Assembly (NCBI RefSeq): GCF_004193775.1
Contig: NC_041008.1
Span: 2,606,958 to 2,670,957 of the forward strand
Direction: 5' to 3'
Source of the DNA: Glycine soja
Taxonomy: Eukaryota; Streptophyta; Magnoliopsida; Fabales; Fabaceae
DNA: 64,000 nt
In this document: piece by piece, positions 49,011 to 62,638 of the stretch
Numbering within the stretch: position 1 is the stretch's first letter
Layout: every line of letters begins with the position of its first letter
Notes under the pieces: model-generated
What the model saw: only the letters and a program-made list of their open reading frames with translations
The model's database searches: none
What the model was told of the DNA's origin: nothing
Translations under genes and position numbers: made by a program

Positions 49011-52000
49011 CATATGATTGGGAAATTTGAATGTTAAGTCTGTGTTGAAAAGTTTGATGAAACATCATAATACGAAACTAGCTCATACAATCTGAAGTTG
49101 ATGTGATTGCGATTGATTTTGATATATTGCCCAACAAACAAGCCTAACGTGGCATTTGACAAAATTTATTTATCGAAGTCCTAATTTGGGTTCATTAGAA
49201 AAGAGAAAAATAGTCTTATGTTATAGTTAGTATATCGCATAATGTAACTCAAAATAATTACAAAACATGTCAGTTCAAGTATAGTTCTGAGCTCTTAAAG
49301 CATTTTGCCCGTGCTTGAAACACAACACCGCCACAAAAAGAAGGTTGGATTTGGCCCAGGGGAGTCACCAATTATTTGTTTCAAGTTTTAGCTGTCCTTT
49401 GCTTTTTGGCACTTCAGTCATTTTCATGATGGAGTCCTTTAAACTACCTTAGCATCAAGTATAAACTAAATCAAGCATCTTGTCTCGTAGGTTCATAATC
49501 CTAGCACACCACAAAACTCTTTTTTTCTCAAAAAATTGAAGCAAAAATTTCATTCCAATGCTTTATGCATACAATACATTATACACATTTAAACTTTGAA
49601 GAGTGCGTGCTTTAATTTGGTGCTATAGACTCTCATTATTTTGGAGTCTAAAGTGAGTGAAATGTGTCAAGGATACACAAGGATAATAATTCAACATACA
49701 TCTCTTTACGGTACTCTTCATAGGATATATCATACCTATAATATCATACCAAATTTGTGTGTTTAGCATTTTGTTGTATTAGCATTTAGTTTTGTAATGT
49801 GTATGTGTGTATAACTAACACATACTAAAGCAAGGTATTAATGCAAATATGTTCAGACACTCGCTCGAGAAATTCAAACATAGCTTAGGAGTACCGTACC
49901 GTTATATATCCTCCTATAGTCAATTAATTGTGGAGCATTTCTTTTTTATCAAGTAACTAGTAGTGGCAATCTAGTTTGTTGAGCTTTTTTATCCCTTTTG
50001 TCACTATCAGATGGAATGATTCATTGATCATTTTGACGAAACAATGCACATCACTGTTCCAATAAGTAATTTAGCTTTTATTATCAATAAAATGATATAA
50101 ATAAAATATGATCAAATATTGTATTTTGTGATAAGAAAAAACAATAAAATATTACATGTTTAGAACTCATTAGTTTTATAACGAACATTTATCCTATATA
50201 CTCCAGCAAGATCTTCCTTATAACTATACATCAAGAAATAAAAAATTAATTTTACAACATTTTCTTCAAGATTATTAGCTATAATTCCTTTAATCCGAAA
50301 TTGATCAATAAGAGAAAGAAAACAATGATATATGTGATATATATAGTAAATAAATTTGTCTGCCTTAATTAGCTTCTTCAGAAATCCTATAATAAGTGAG
50401 AAAAATAAAAAAAAATAGAAATTTATTAATGTTTTTCATTTTTAGAGGAACTAAAAACATATTTAACCCTTTATTTTTATAAAATTAGAATCAATATACT
50501 TATGCAGCTGAAACTGTTTCTCAGCTAACACCATTAATTAAGAAATATATAGAATTAGTTTAGGCAAATAACTCTAAATTTGAAAGGGACAACTCTTAAC
50601 AAGGTGGTTCTACACATTCTTTTAAAGTAATAAAAATTTCAAAAACCAACCACTAAGATCCACCATACATATACCAAAAGAGGGGGAGGGGGAGACTCTA
50701 TTATTGAATATTTTATGATTGATCAAATGCATAATTGAGTTTTGCCTGCTACTTTCAGATTCTTATTTACCACTAAAATCCCGGAATGTGGGTAAGGTTG
50801 CAAACTCAGTTTCGATAAGGATAAAAATTTGTCTATGACAAAATTGCTTTAGAACATATATATGCTGACATTGAAGAAAAGATGAATCAAATGGGCTCTT
50901 CCTAAACTCACACACCCTAAGCACTCAACATAACAACCACCGTTGTCTCTACACTTGAAACTTCATGATTTTGCCACTTTCATTCTTCAACAACCCTTGT
51001 AACCCACATACTGACATACATAACATAACACGAGAGTTATAATATTGTTGAACATCTGTACTAGTAAACACTTCCTTTTGTTTCTGGATCACCATATTCT
51101 TCCCAAATTTCTGAACCACTTTAACAATTGTACCTTATAATCGAAGGGATATAATTAAGGAGCATGATAGTGCAAACATGCAATGCCTCTTTCATATTAT
51201 GTATAAATAACCTATTATGTATAAACAAATTAATTAGCTGAATGTAACCACAAAGTTGAACCGTTGTAAAATTAGCTACACAAGTCATGTTTTTAACGGT
51301 TGCATGTTAAGTAGAAAAAATGTGATAATTGAATCTTTAGCAATTTAAATAGGTCTTGACGTCTTGTACTGGTAATTTCCAAACACAACAGGTCAATCAA
51401 ATATACATATTTTTACTCAACATTTTCTTTATTTTTTTTTTTTACTGTCTTTTATCGCTATATTGCCCTTACTTCCTTTCATTGCTTATCATTTTGCTTC
51501 CACACAAATCTGATTAATCCTTCAACACCAAGTGCTCTTTGGAATAGTTAAGAAGCAAAGTCACCTTCTTAGCACAAATCATTGTGAACAATTAGCTTAA
51601 CATTCGACTAAATTTCTACGTGGCAACAATATTGATGTTTTAGTTAAAAAAAAATTCTTAATGTAGAATTTTTCAGACAAATTAAATTTCATTAATGCTG
51701 TTTGATATAAATTTAATGAAGAAGTAGGAGAAATATATGACATTTATTTAAAGTCCCTAATTTACATTAGAATTTAAGTGACACTTTCTATTATTATAAA
51801 AAAAATTAAACTATCAAGCAATTAAAAACTATTCCTAATCTAATTATTATAAAACCTAACAAATTTATTATATATAATTATTTATTATTAAATGACTATA
51901 TAAAAAAATTATACTATTAATATATGTATCATTTATTCTATAATTAAGGTAGTATATTATAAAGTAAAGGTTGTAAATGCATGCATCAAGAAAAAAGTTA

Positions 52001-52156
52001 AGATAACACTTGTGATAAAAGAAAATATGATAGAAATTGATCTTAAATAATTTGAACATATGTGAAGAAGACATAGTAGCTATATACTATAATTTCCAAT
52101 GATTTTTAATAATCAGTTAAAAAATTTCTTTAATGGAAAAAAGAGTATAATTTTTT

Positions 52157-52477
52157 GGGTTAATTATGTTGAAAGGCCTTGATAAATGATCAAATTTATT
52201 TTGGATTTTAATAAATTTTTTTATTATTTTGAGTCTTCGATATATTAAAAAAAATTATTTTAAGTTTGTATCATCAATTAAGTGATAGAATACCACCTTA
52301 CAAACTGATCTATCCAATATTATCCGTAATTATGATAATATCACATCATTAATTATTTGACTACACATATTTAAAATAAACATTTAATATATCAGAAACT
52401 TAAAATAATAAAAAAAATTATTAGATACTCAAAATAAAATTTGATTATTTATCATGAATTTTAAACTTATTTAAGTC
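52157..52477. mobile_element. Foldback MITE with 10-bp target duplication
   Basis: Element of 321 bp, starting gggttaattatg and ending cttatttaagtc. Imperfect inverted arms of about 90 bp share ttttattattttgagt-like and gatatatta segments. It is flanked by a perfect ataatttttt repeat at 52147-52156 and 52478-52487. The size, termini and target length resemble the element in the PDR intron, so both probably belong to a Mutator-type MITE group. Confidence 0.75.
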
Positions 52478-54032
52478 ATAATTTTTTATAAGATCGAAAC
52501 AAATAAATAAAATCTAATATGGTGAAGTAGTCTACGCCCCATCACTTCACTAAGACCTGCCATGTTTTCCAAAGAAAAGCTAAAAATAAGAGGTGTTCAT
52601 GGTTTAGTTTGATTAAACTTTTCATAAAAAATCACTCAAATTAAACTTATAAAATATATATTGTTTGATTCAGATTGATTTTTCATCTCAAATAAAATTC
52701 AAATCAAATCAACCAATATTTTAATTACGATTTACACCTATAAGTATTATAGTTTGATTCAATTTGGTTTGATTTTAAAAATATAAACTGCAAATCAAAC
52801 ATATTAGTTTTAAAAAAAATCATTCAAACAAATAAAAAAATCACTATAATTCGGCTTTGAATTTTTTTAGCCATTTTGTTTGGATTTATTAATCACTATA
52901 CTAGAAACCAACACGTGGTTTCAGTCTTGCAGAGAGACAAGAACATCATCGCCTAAAGACAATTATTTCGTAAACCGATCGATATGATTGACATTAATAT
53001 TATTTCCTCACTTTTGCATTATTTTGGTTTGGAGTGAGAAACGCATACGAATGTGCTCTGATTTGAAGTTCTTCGCTTCGTCATCAACTCAAAAAAAAAC
53101 TTCACGTCGTCGATCTATGAGACAACCACAAATGGTCGAACGGCGTTCTGCGATCACACACTCGTGATTTTGTAAGCCTGCTTTCAGGAAGTTTTTTCTT
53201 TTTTTCTTTTTATTTAATTATAAAATTGTCATGTTATTTTTGTTTTGTTTTTGAAAATTGGTATAGGAAACAAAGAACACAAAAAGAGTTGTTTTAACTG
53301 CATACTAATATTTGAAACTGATAAAAAAAATACTAATATTTGACAGCAGCAAATAAGATATCAAATTTATAATAATAAAATAGAAACATTTTTTTTTATT
53401 AAACAAGCCTTTTCATGAATGCATAAATTATACAATTTTTACAAAATATTAAAAATAGATAATTTATGCACTAACAATATAAAAAAATGCATGATCAATC
53501 ATTTACAAACTATTATGTATTATAAGTTTGTTAATGTTAAAAATCATATCAACAATAGTTTTTTATTAATTAAAAATGTAACTTTTTTGTACTACCGGTA
53601 TAGAATTTAAATTCAATATTAAAATTGTGTAAAATTTAATATCCAAATCTTGTAAGTTGTAAGCAAATGTCATATGCTCTGATAGAAAATATGGGTTGTG
53701 CATCCTATACCTGAATTGAATATTCAAATTCTGCTATTCTATCCAACCCTTTCACCACATTGAGAATGGATTTACTCCTCTCTATGATACTGTATAGTTT
53801 TTCTTATCTTCTGAACAGCTTTTGCTAACTCTCTCTCTACTTTGGAGCCAACCATACTTATCTTCTTTACACTCTCCAACTACTTATTGTTTGAACCCCC
53901 ACCTCAAACCAGATTAATTCCATTTAAGCAAATAGTGTCTTTCAAATTTTATTTTATTATTTTCTTTTTGGCTTTTATGGCTGGTACAAGATTTGACCGA
54001 GAAGGGTAAAAAAAGTTGAAGCCCATGGCTAT

Positions 54033-55931
54033 CTAAATATCTAGATTGAAGCCCACTTGAAAGTCGTTATTCTGATCCTCGTTTATATCAAACAAACCGT
54101 TAATAGACGCAGAAAGCCTAACCGCTGAAAGAGCCTTATTAAAAAGGTTTGCTTTGGTGCCAAGGTACTCGTTCCAAGTCACTGGTCGATAAAGAGCGGG
54201 CCTTGTTGGGCCCACCAACTTGACATGTGGACTGATTTGGACGTTTGCTGGGGGCCCATATAGATAAGCAACCGAGAACCGCTGTTGGGTTCGGTTCACC
54301 CGAACCCGATGGAGCACACTCGGGTACAACCCGTTTGACAAAATGTGGAGCAGATCGCCAACGTTAATCACGAGCCCTCCGTGAAGCGGCGGCACTGCCA
54401 CCCACCCTTCTCCTTCCTTGAGAACTTGAAGCCCATTGACATTGTTTTGGTGTAGGATTGTGAGGAGAGTGGAGTCGGTGTGTGCGGCCAGACCCATGGC
54501 TCGATCCGGATCCGGGCAACTCGGGTAAGAATTCAAGTGCAAGGCCGCACAAGCCCCATTGAATTCTCCTTTTGGCCCAGCCCATTTAGTGTCTTCCTTT
54601 GTAATTCCAAGGGAAGCCAACATGAGGCACATTAATTTCGCTGCTAGCTTTTTCATGGCTGCTTCATATTCCACGACAATATCACTACAGATTATAGAAA
54701 AAGACCACAAAGAGGAATGTTTAGAAAAGAATCATATTGTTCATATAATATTTTTTTTATTTCTCTCTGTATCACATCATCGATTATTTTATTATATACT
54801 TTGCTCTTTTTTCCAAATCTTTCTTTCTTTTGTATAAAATATTACATACATAAAAGTTAAAAGTACAACTAACATTTCTAGTAGCATATGTTACACCACT
54901 CTTGTATTATTTTTAAGGATACTAAAAATTTAAAAAGCAACTCAGTTTCTCTTTCCACCTTTTGTTTTCCTTAATAAAAAATAAAGTTGTAAAAAAGGAA
55001 CCACATGTGTGTTTTACGTACGTGTGAATGTTATTATTATTTTAATAAAATGAGCACCTCGTTGAACTATTGGGTTGGAAGAAAATGACAGTGGCAAGCA
55101 AGTGGATTCAGTGTAGTAGATTTTCATAAGGGTGGGTCCTTTGGTGTCATTATAGTGATCTTTGCTATTTGCATTAGGATGAGAAAGTCGGCTTCTAACT
55201 TTGCCCGGTGGAACCTTCACCACAAAATCAGCAAAAGTGTTTCTCTTCCCTTCACCTCACTTCTTTTCAAAACCAGAATTAGAAGATGACGAAGAAAAGC
55301 AGAACAGAAGGAATAATATCCAGCTATTTAGCATATTACTATAAATGTTAGTATTAAGATTTCCAAAAGTGTCAAGTGAGGGTTTGTTAAGTATTTCACC
55401 CGACTCGAACAGAATTGTCTTTCCTATAAAAGAAACACGTACGTACCAGTATTTAGCATAGTCTTGTGGCCAGAGTTTGAGGAAAAGATCAAGAGGGGAA
55501 TCGAGAATTGTGAAGCACTCAGACCACATGAGCTTGGGGAAGAAGGAGGAGATGCGAGCGCGGCCATAGCCGGAGACGCCGTCGGGGGAGCGAGCTGCTT
55601 TGAGCTTCTGGTGAAGGGGAAGGGAGAATAACGCAAGACTAGCCCTCTGAATGTCACTGAAGAGGCTCATGGGGATGTCATGGTTCACCACTTGGAACAC
55701 ACCCCATGTTTTGCATGCATGGCCTATGAGGTTTGGAGCATTTGGGTGGTTCAAATCGATTACGGGGACAAAGATCTTGGTCTTATTGTTGGAAGGGTAA
55801 TTTGGGAGATGGTGATCATGGGGTTGTGTCCAAGAGTAAGAGTCAGGGAGTTCTTGAAGTGAGTTGAAGTCGGAGTGTTTGTGATGAAGGTACACGGGGT
55901 GACCTCTAAAGGCTTCGGAGAGAGAAGGCAT
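54033..55931 (-). CDS. Gibberellin 3-beta-dioxygenase (GA3ox), 2 exons
   Basis: Exon 1 is 55931-55447 and exon 2 is 54684-54033, with a 762-bp GT-AG intron. The split codon gives Cys162, for 378 residues. GA3ox converts the inactive gibberellins GA9 and GA20 to bioactive GA4 and GA1. It is a cytosolic 2-oxoglutarate/Fe(II) dioxygenase. Iron ligands are His230, Asp232 (AAHTDSTLL) and His287 (SVLHRVRVN); 2-oxoglutarate contacts are Arg297 and Ser299 (RFSVAYLYGPP). The family features SPDGVSGYGRARISSFFPKL, MWSE and LNSYPSCPDPD are present. The N-terminus MPSLSEAFRGHPVYLHHKH is close to pea Le, the stem-length gene. The reading frame is intact. A TATA box lies 92 bp upstream of the start codon. 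GA20ox and GA2ox enzymes lack this N-terminus. Ortholog number not resolved. Confidence 0.96.
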
Positions 55932-56022
55932 AGTTGAAGAAAGAAATTAAGAACCAAAGAGATTGTGTTGAATGCTTCGGAATATGTTACTGAGATTGAG
56001 AAACATTGTCGTGGGAAGTGAG

Positions 56023-56030
56023 TATATATA
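56023..56030 (-). promoter_or_regulatory. TATA box of GA3ox
   Basis: On the reverse strand the sequence reads ctatatatactcact, 92 bp upstream of the start codon at 55931, a normal distance. Good motif in an otherwise mixed-composition stretch. Confidence 0.65.
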
Positions 56031-56745
56031 GAGGATGGTGCCAAATGAGAGGGAGACAGAAGAGAAGGGGAGAGTAATTCTATTTTTGGGTTTTGACACT
56101 CATTACTCATAACGCCCTCTGTGGATCTTTTTTTCTTCTTCTCTTTTTCATTACACGTCATATCTTCCAAATACAATTAATACATATAGGTATAAATCAT
56201 TAAATGGAGTGAAATTAAGGAATCTTATATGTTACCTTCTGTCAAAAAAAAAAAACTATAATATATTATAGGAAAATAATATTTAAACACTAAATATGCT
56301 ATTAGACACTTAGTGAAAGAGGGATCAAGGATAAAAAAATATAAGTATTATAAGCAATCATATATAAATATTATTATTTTTTAATACTTAATCAACACTC
56401 ATTGTTTTTCTTTTATTTTTATCCTTCTTTCTCTCTCACTAGGTGTCATATAACATATTGAGTATTTATAAATTATTTTAATTTCCAAGTATTATAAGTG
56501 ATATTATGTGATAAGAAGAAAGAGATAAAAAAAGTTATAAATAATAAATAGGTATTTAAAAAAATAAATAATAATATATCAACATTCATATATTATAAAC
56601 ACTTAATCTTCTTTCTTTTTCTTTATCATCCTCTTTTTATCAAATCATGACACTTATTTTAAAGAGAACAGTAACACCCTCTGATACAATTTATCCAATA
56701 TGAGACTCTCAAACTCGATCATAACAATATACGCCTTAGGAATGA

Positions 56746-56752
<7 letters not shown>

Positions 56753-56788
<36 letters not shown>
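56753..56788. repeat. (AT)18 microsatellite
   Basis: Perfect AT dinucleotide run in the GA3ox upstream region, about 820 bp from the start codon. Confidence 0.95.
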
Positions 56789-56792
<4 letters not shown>

Positions 56793-58795
56793 CATTCAAC
56801 CTGGTCTTTGTCACCCAGTTTTCTTCTTGATCAGGAGACCAACACCAAAGTCCAATACGCCATTTGAAGCCTACACCACACGATTCTTATGCCGGCCCGA
56901 AAGCATAAAATATAAGTAATTGGCTCATGCAGTCATGCTTCTCATGCTTTAAGTAATTATTTTGTGACTATACACGAATGTTGGGATCGTGACTTAATTC
57001 AAATTTGAGTCCTGTTGTTTGAAAGATTCAACAGCATAAATATTAAAGAGATTTTCATTAATGGATCGTTCAACAAATCATATAAAAATAAATTTAACAT
57101 CACATCTTCTTAACCTAAAATTATAAGACTGGGGTTTTAAATGTGTGACTACTTTACAAATACATTGACTTAAGCATAAAAGTATTTTTATAGTTAATTA
57201 CTTCCACTCTCACTGTTCATTATATCATTATCTTTTGCATATACGCCTAAAACAAACTTAATAAGCCCTTGATCATAAAGACTCGCAACCAAATTTATTA
57301 ATATTTTCATATGCAAATAATTAGTTTTTATAAGTACAAATGTATTTAATAGTGTCTATTGATAAATAAATAAAAAAACTTATTTAAAAACTTCAAAGAA
57401 TAATGAAAAATTATGTGCAACTATCAAAATTAAGAGAGACAAGGGAAACGAAGAAAAGAAAAACAGTTATATACATGGTCAAGAGAAAGAACAAAAGAAA
57501 AAGCAAAGGAAAGTTTCAACATATCCTTTGCGAACAATATGGCTGGAGTATGAAAAGCTGAAAGGGAAGCATTGCAACCCCCAGATATTAATCATAAGAG
57601 TAGAATTTTTTACATTCCAATAATACAAGCATTTAGTTGATGCATATTATTTTTTTGTAATTTCTTTCCTTTTATCCCATTATATTATTTATCACATTAT
57701 AATATGTCTATTAGCATAAATTAGGCAAAGGCGCTTAGAGCAGGGGCCCTTCCTCAACATGTGCCTCTGTCTTCAAATATAGAAAATCTGAAATATTTAA
57801 ATCAAACTCTTCCAGCTTGGTTCTGATCCTTCCCCAGCCCAATCACTATAGGGCCATTTGAGTAGTCAGCATCATGACTAGCAGCAATCTTACATCCACA
57901 TTCAACACTCAAGTGCTCAACACAAACCTCGTTTATCGATGTGACATATTATACCGTTTTTATCACAATCTGTAATCCTGTGTAAATAACATGTTATCAA
58001 TACACGTATAATTTTATTTATATTTAAATATCATCAATCTCACTTCATTTGTCTTCACAACACAAGACCCACATATTATTTTTTGAACATGTGAGAAAGG
58101 CTTTGTTAATTAAGAAAAATAAATTCTATTTTACCTAATCTTTTACACACATAATTTAATTTTGTTCTTACACCACACAAATGTAAAGTGATGCACTGGG
58201 ATGCAATAATGCAGCAAGCATTTTTCAACTTATTTTTAAGTGAAATTAAATGAAATAGATGCTACATATATATGTGAAAGTCATTTACTCATTTACTCTT
58301 TAAGAGCTTATTTTTATAAAATCGAATTAGAAATCATTTGTTACAGTTTATTTATAAAAAATCACTTTTTTAAAGATAATAATAATCACTATTAAAAAAT
58401 TGTAATTTTGTTTCGGGTTTTCAGAATAATCAAAAGCTGAGAAAAAAATTTAAATAAAAAATTATTTTATTATATAACTTCTTATGAAACCAATTGTTTC
58501 TTTTTAAAAAGTTACTTTATGATTCTAAACAAACATAAATTATACCTGAAAAATACAATTGTTTCTAAATTAATTTCTGATTTTTCTTACACCTATAAGA
58601 AAAAAAATTATCACTAAATTATTTTATACAATAATAACTTTTATCGAATCTGTAACAAATTGACCCTTATTTATGTCTTAAATAAACTATGGAAAATAAA
58701 TATATATATATACAATGAGACTGGATCGGATGATGTTTCCATTTGCTATATGCTTTCCACTTGTATTAATTGTATATATGATCATTCCCAAGAAA

Positions 58796-58922
58796 AGGTA
58801 TGGGGGAGGGATGTTGTACGCAACCTTACCCTTGCATATGCAAAGAGGCTGTTTCCGGATTCGAACCCATGACCAATAAGTCACCAAGGCATAACTTTAT
58901 CGCTGCACTAGGACTCGCCCTC
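58796..58922 (-). mobile_element. Au-type tRNA-related SINE
   Basis: On the reverse strand it runs gagggcgagtcctagtgcag, then cgataaag (A-box-like), ggtcatgggttcgaatccgg (B box, plus-strand 58851-58870), then gcctctttgcatatgcaagg and ends cccccatacc with a short T-rich tail. This is the structure of Au SINEs, widespread in plants including Glycine, as I remember them. The element looks nearly full length. It is transcribed by RNA polymerase III when active and moved by LINE machinery. No clear target duplication is visible. Confidence 0.85.
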
Positions 58923-60174
58923 AAAAGCAGTGAAGTTTATTTTGGTATTTTGCTGTTGGATTTTCGTTTTCCCTGTCCCATGTCCCTTTAGTTGGCCTAT
59001 TGCTATTTGGCATCAGCAATGGTTTGATAACAGTACAACAATTTTGTGGGTTGTCGCCCATCTATAATATCACCAAAGCCAATGCTTCTGTTCATTTGAT
59101 TAGAAAACCTGAAATTTTTCTCCCTTAAAAAGACAACAGTAACGGTACTCTTTTTACTAATTTCTTCCTTTAATTTTATTCCTTTAACAACAGGTATTAG
59201 CTTGCTCTAGTTTCCCTTTCTGTGCTGCAGTATTTGTGGCATCCTATATGAAGAGAGTACTGTAACACGTTTTTGACCTGAGTAATATTTAAATTAGATA
59301 TTTTAAGTATGATTTAGGTTCGATATGAAAAATATGTAGTTGAAAATGAAGACTTACTAAAGAAGATCAATCAACTTATAACAAAAGGAATGATCACTTC
59401 ACACATTAATATTATGATGAAAAAAATTATATTAAAAGAGAGAGTAATAAACGATAAAGTTTAAAAATTAAATTACTTAAACCGCCTTGATTACTTTATG
59501 TTTCCACGGGTTCTCACTTGAGCGTACACATATATATATGTAGTATGCATTACTAATTTGTTACTAATAATGAATACATTGATGGCACTCCTCTTGTAAT
59601 TTGTAATTGCTCGTACGTACTACGTACATGACTATAATTCATGGGACATGGACTCGTGTGTGTTTGCAACATCACACATGATATTCATATAATATTGCTC
59701 ACATGTAAGCAAAAGGAGTTAGCTCGGGCCACATATGTTGGAATTAATGTTACTGTAAATACAGGGATAAATATTTTGACAACTTGGATCCATGACCTTT
59801 CAATATCAAAATCGTAATTTACAACTACATTGTACAACTCTCTCAATATATCTCTATCCCTATCTATCTATCTATATACTTGTTTGCATAAAAATAAAAA
59901 ATAGAAAGATATTTTAACAATTTATACCTTAGAGTAAATTCTTTCTAAAACATTTTTAGGGTATAATTTGTTAAAATATTCTTTCTGAAAACTTAAACAA
60001 AAAAGTGTATATAGAGATTAGAGAGTATTAAGTGAGAACAATTTTCATCATCATGACAACTTTAAATCAGAGTCATACAACCATTTATAAGATCAAGGTT
60101 AAAAGTTGTTTAATAATCTCATGACCACATAAAAAATTATATGTATTTTTTTAAAATTGAGTAATTCAAATAAG

Positions 60175-60180
<6 letters not shown>

Positions 60181-60222
<42 letters not shown>
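60181..60222. repeat. (TA)21 microsatellite
   Basis: Perfect dinucleotide run, directly followed by the left arm of an inverted repeat. Confidence 0.95.
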
Positions 60223-60223
<1 letters not shown>

Positions 60224-60225
<2 letters not shown>

Positions 60226-60729
60226 CTTATTTCTCACAATAAGAAGTGTTCTTATTTGATATACATGAATTGATTTAAATTTTTTTTATCATATCATTAT
60301 TATAAAAAAAGTAAAAAGATTGATCATCAACAAAATCAATAAATACTCTATACTTATAATATGAGAAAAAATTGATATAATGAAAAAGTAACTTATAATT
60401 AAGTCTTTTAACATGCAAATAAGAGACCGGTTTTTAGTCTTGTACATATATAGTAGGGGGGGAATCAATGAATACCTTATACTATATGACACCTAAAGAA
60501 AAGATAAAGAGAGCAATATTGTTATGATAGGTGGTGATAGAAAAAAAAAGATAAAGATGAATAATTAATACTAATAAGATGTTTGGTATATATAAGGTTG
60601 TCTAAATGTCATTACTTAATATAGTATAAAGACTATGTTAGAAACAACAAATCTCAATTTAATGACTTTTATACTTTGAAAGAATCAACCTTTAAATTTT
60701 AGAGATGATAAATATGGTTGATATATACT

Positions 60730-60801
<72 letters not shown>

Positions 60802-60866
60802 TTACGTTCACGCGCATGTAAAAATATTGATTAAGTAAGAAGCATTTTTATTGTGAGAAATAAGAA
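60224..60866. repeat. Inverted repeat with 19-bp perfect arms
   Basis: ttcttatttctcacaataa at 60224-60242 is the exact reverse complement of 60848-60866. Weaker pairing extends inward. An AT run lies just outside each arm. Confidence 0.75.
60732..60801. repeat. Compound (AT)24(GT)11 microsatellite
   Basis: About 48 bp of AT repeat passing without break into about 22 bp of GT repeat. Confidence 0.95.
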
Positions 60867-60880
60867 TTGAAACTTAGATG

Positions 60881-60899
60881 ATATATATATATATATATA
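60881..60899. repeat. (AT)9 microsatellite
   Basis: Short perfect AT run outside the right arm of the inverted repeat. Confidence 0.9.
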
Positions 60900-62589
60900 A
60901 CTATAGTTAAGATCAAAGTTAGCGAGTGATCGATCAATTAAACAAATCATATGCATTTTCTTTTTATAGATATAGGTATCTTTCTCGAAAATAAATTACT
61001 CCTTTAAGTGTTTAATGCAATTATATATTTTTGAGTATTTAATGTAATTATAATTAAATTAAAATAATTACATTTTAGTTGATTCACGGATTCACTCATC
61101 ACTTATTTTTCTTTTAATAATACTTATACTTCTCATTTCTTATATTTCCTCTCTATACATACATCTTTTTCCTGAAAATACATTAAAGTTATCCTATTTC
61201 CTCTCCCAATATATATCTTAATTAAAATGTATTAAAGTTCTCCTATTTCTTTTATTAATTTAATCGTGCGCGTGCATATGAATTGGTGTGCATCAACTTT
61301 TATTTTGGAAGGGGAACAAAAAGAAAGTCGGCATGCCCAAGGGTGTAATTGAACAGAAGAAATTTCTAATGTACATGGCGACAAAAAATATGGTGTCTTT
61401 TACCTTGTTTGTTAATGCTACAAGATGAAGAACCCGCATGGTTGAATGTTTTCCTAAATTCAAAAATGTCAGAGCAAATCAATCTTTATTTTTAAGTTAA
61501 ATAAATTTTGTTTTAAACAGTTAAACTTATTTAAAATATTTGATCAAATTAATTTATCTACAAATTTTATATTAAAACGTGTCTTCGATATCAAAAATCA
61601 ACTCTTGGTGGAAAATAAGTAGGTATGGAGTATATTATACATTTAAATTTTCCAATTCATTTACTTACCATTTCTAATTGAGAAGTGATACTTTAATTAA
61701 TATGTGTGTGCGTGTGAGCAATTTCATAAAATTTCATATTCTTGTTGATAAAAGTGCTATTTTAATCACTATTTGTTTTTCAAAATGATTTTATATTTAA
61801 TAATTGCTTTTATTTTGAAACTCTTTATACTATTATTAGATATAAAAGTAACCACAATATTATAGATAAACTTCACAAATAAGGATTTATATTAAAATTT
61901 AAATTTAAATGCACTCATAATGGAAAAAAAATTCTCATTCAATTATAGATTATTATGAAAGATAAAATTGTTGGTTTTTATGATAGTTATTTTAAAGATC
62001 ATGTTTAGTTTTTTTTTCTTTTAATATATTGACAGAAAGAATTTTATTGATGAAAACAAGACCAACACAAGATGTGTTACATGCTGGGACAAAAAAAAAA
62101 AGTAAATAGATATAACCTGAACAAAACCCAAATTATAAGAACTGCATACAACTCTTAAGTCTTAATCCATAATATAAAATCTCCCCACTATGTGCATATA
62201 TCCACACACGATATAGCATGAAGCTCCACACGATAAGACCCACTACACGACACACATGCGGCTCTACAATTGCATGAAAATTGATTGACAGTGGAAAAAA
62301 AATTATATAGACGGTGCATATGAAAATTAAACTTTTATATTAAATTATTTAGTATAATATAATTTATTAATAATGTAAAGTTGTATTCATGATTTAGGTT
62401 AAATGGATTTAACTTGGCCTAATCCAAGCTCAATATTTTAATAGATCTAACTTATTGTGTTTAGTCATGATTATATGAATGATTAATTCAGATCGAATTG
62501 ATTTAAAATTTAAACGTTACAAAATATACATAACTTTTTTACTATATCTTTAAACATGGTGTATTTTATGACAACATATTGATAATTCA

Positions 62590-62590
<1 letters not shown>

Positions 62591-62635
<45 letters not shown>
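62591..62635. repeat. (TAA)15 microsatellite
   Basis: Perfect trinucleotide run of about 45 bp. Such ATT/TAA repeats are common and variable in soybean. Confidence 0.95.

Positions 62636-62638
<3 letters not shown>

Larger units (their letters stand above)
46937..54032. other. Long gene-free AT-rich region
   Basis: About 7 kb without a credible gene. It holds a possible dioxygenase or retroelement scrap (47172-47260), a short tandem duplication (48274-48375), a poly(A) flanked by 20-bp repeats (48959-49010) and a foldback element with 10-bp target duplication (52157-52477). One end of a similar element also occurs near 50445-50471 (ggaactaaaaacatatttaac). Open frames here are AT-driven and lack motifs. 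Confidence 0.6.

Noticed and set aside
50440..50475. Full foldback element
   Set aside because: Only one end, ggaactaaaaacatatttaac, is clear; the partner end is missing.
58851..58870. tRNA gene suggested by a B box
   Set aside because: The surrounding sequence is an Au SINE. There is no cloverleaf or anticodon stem.
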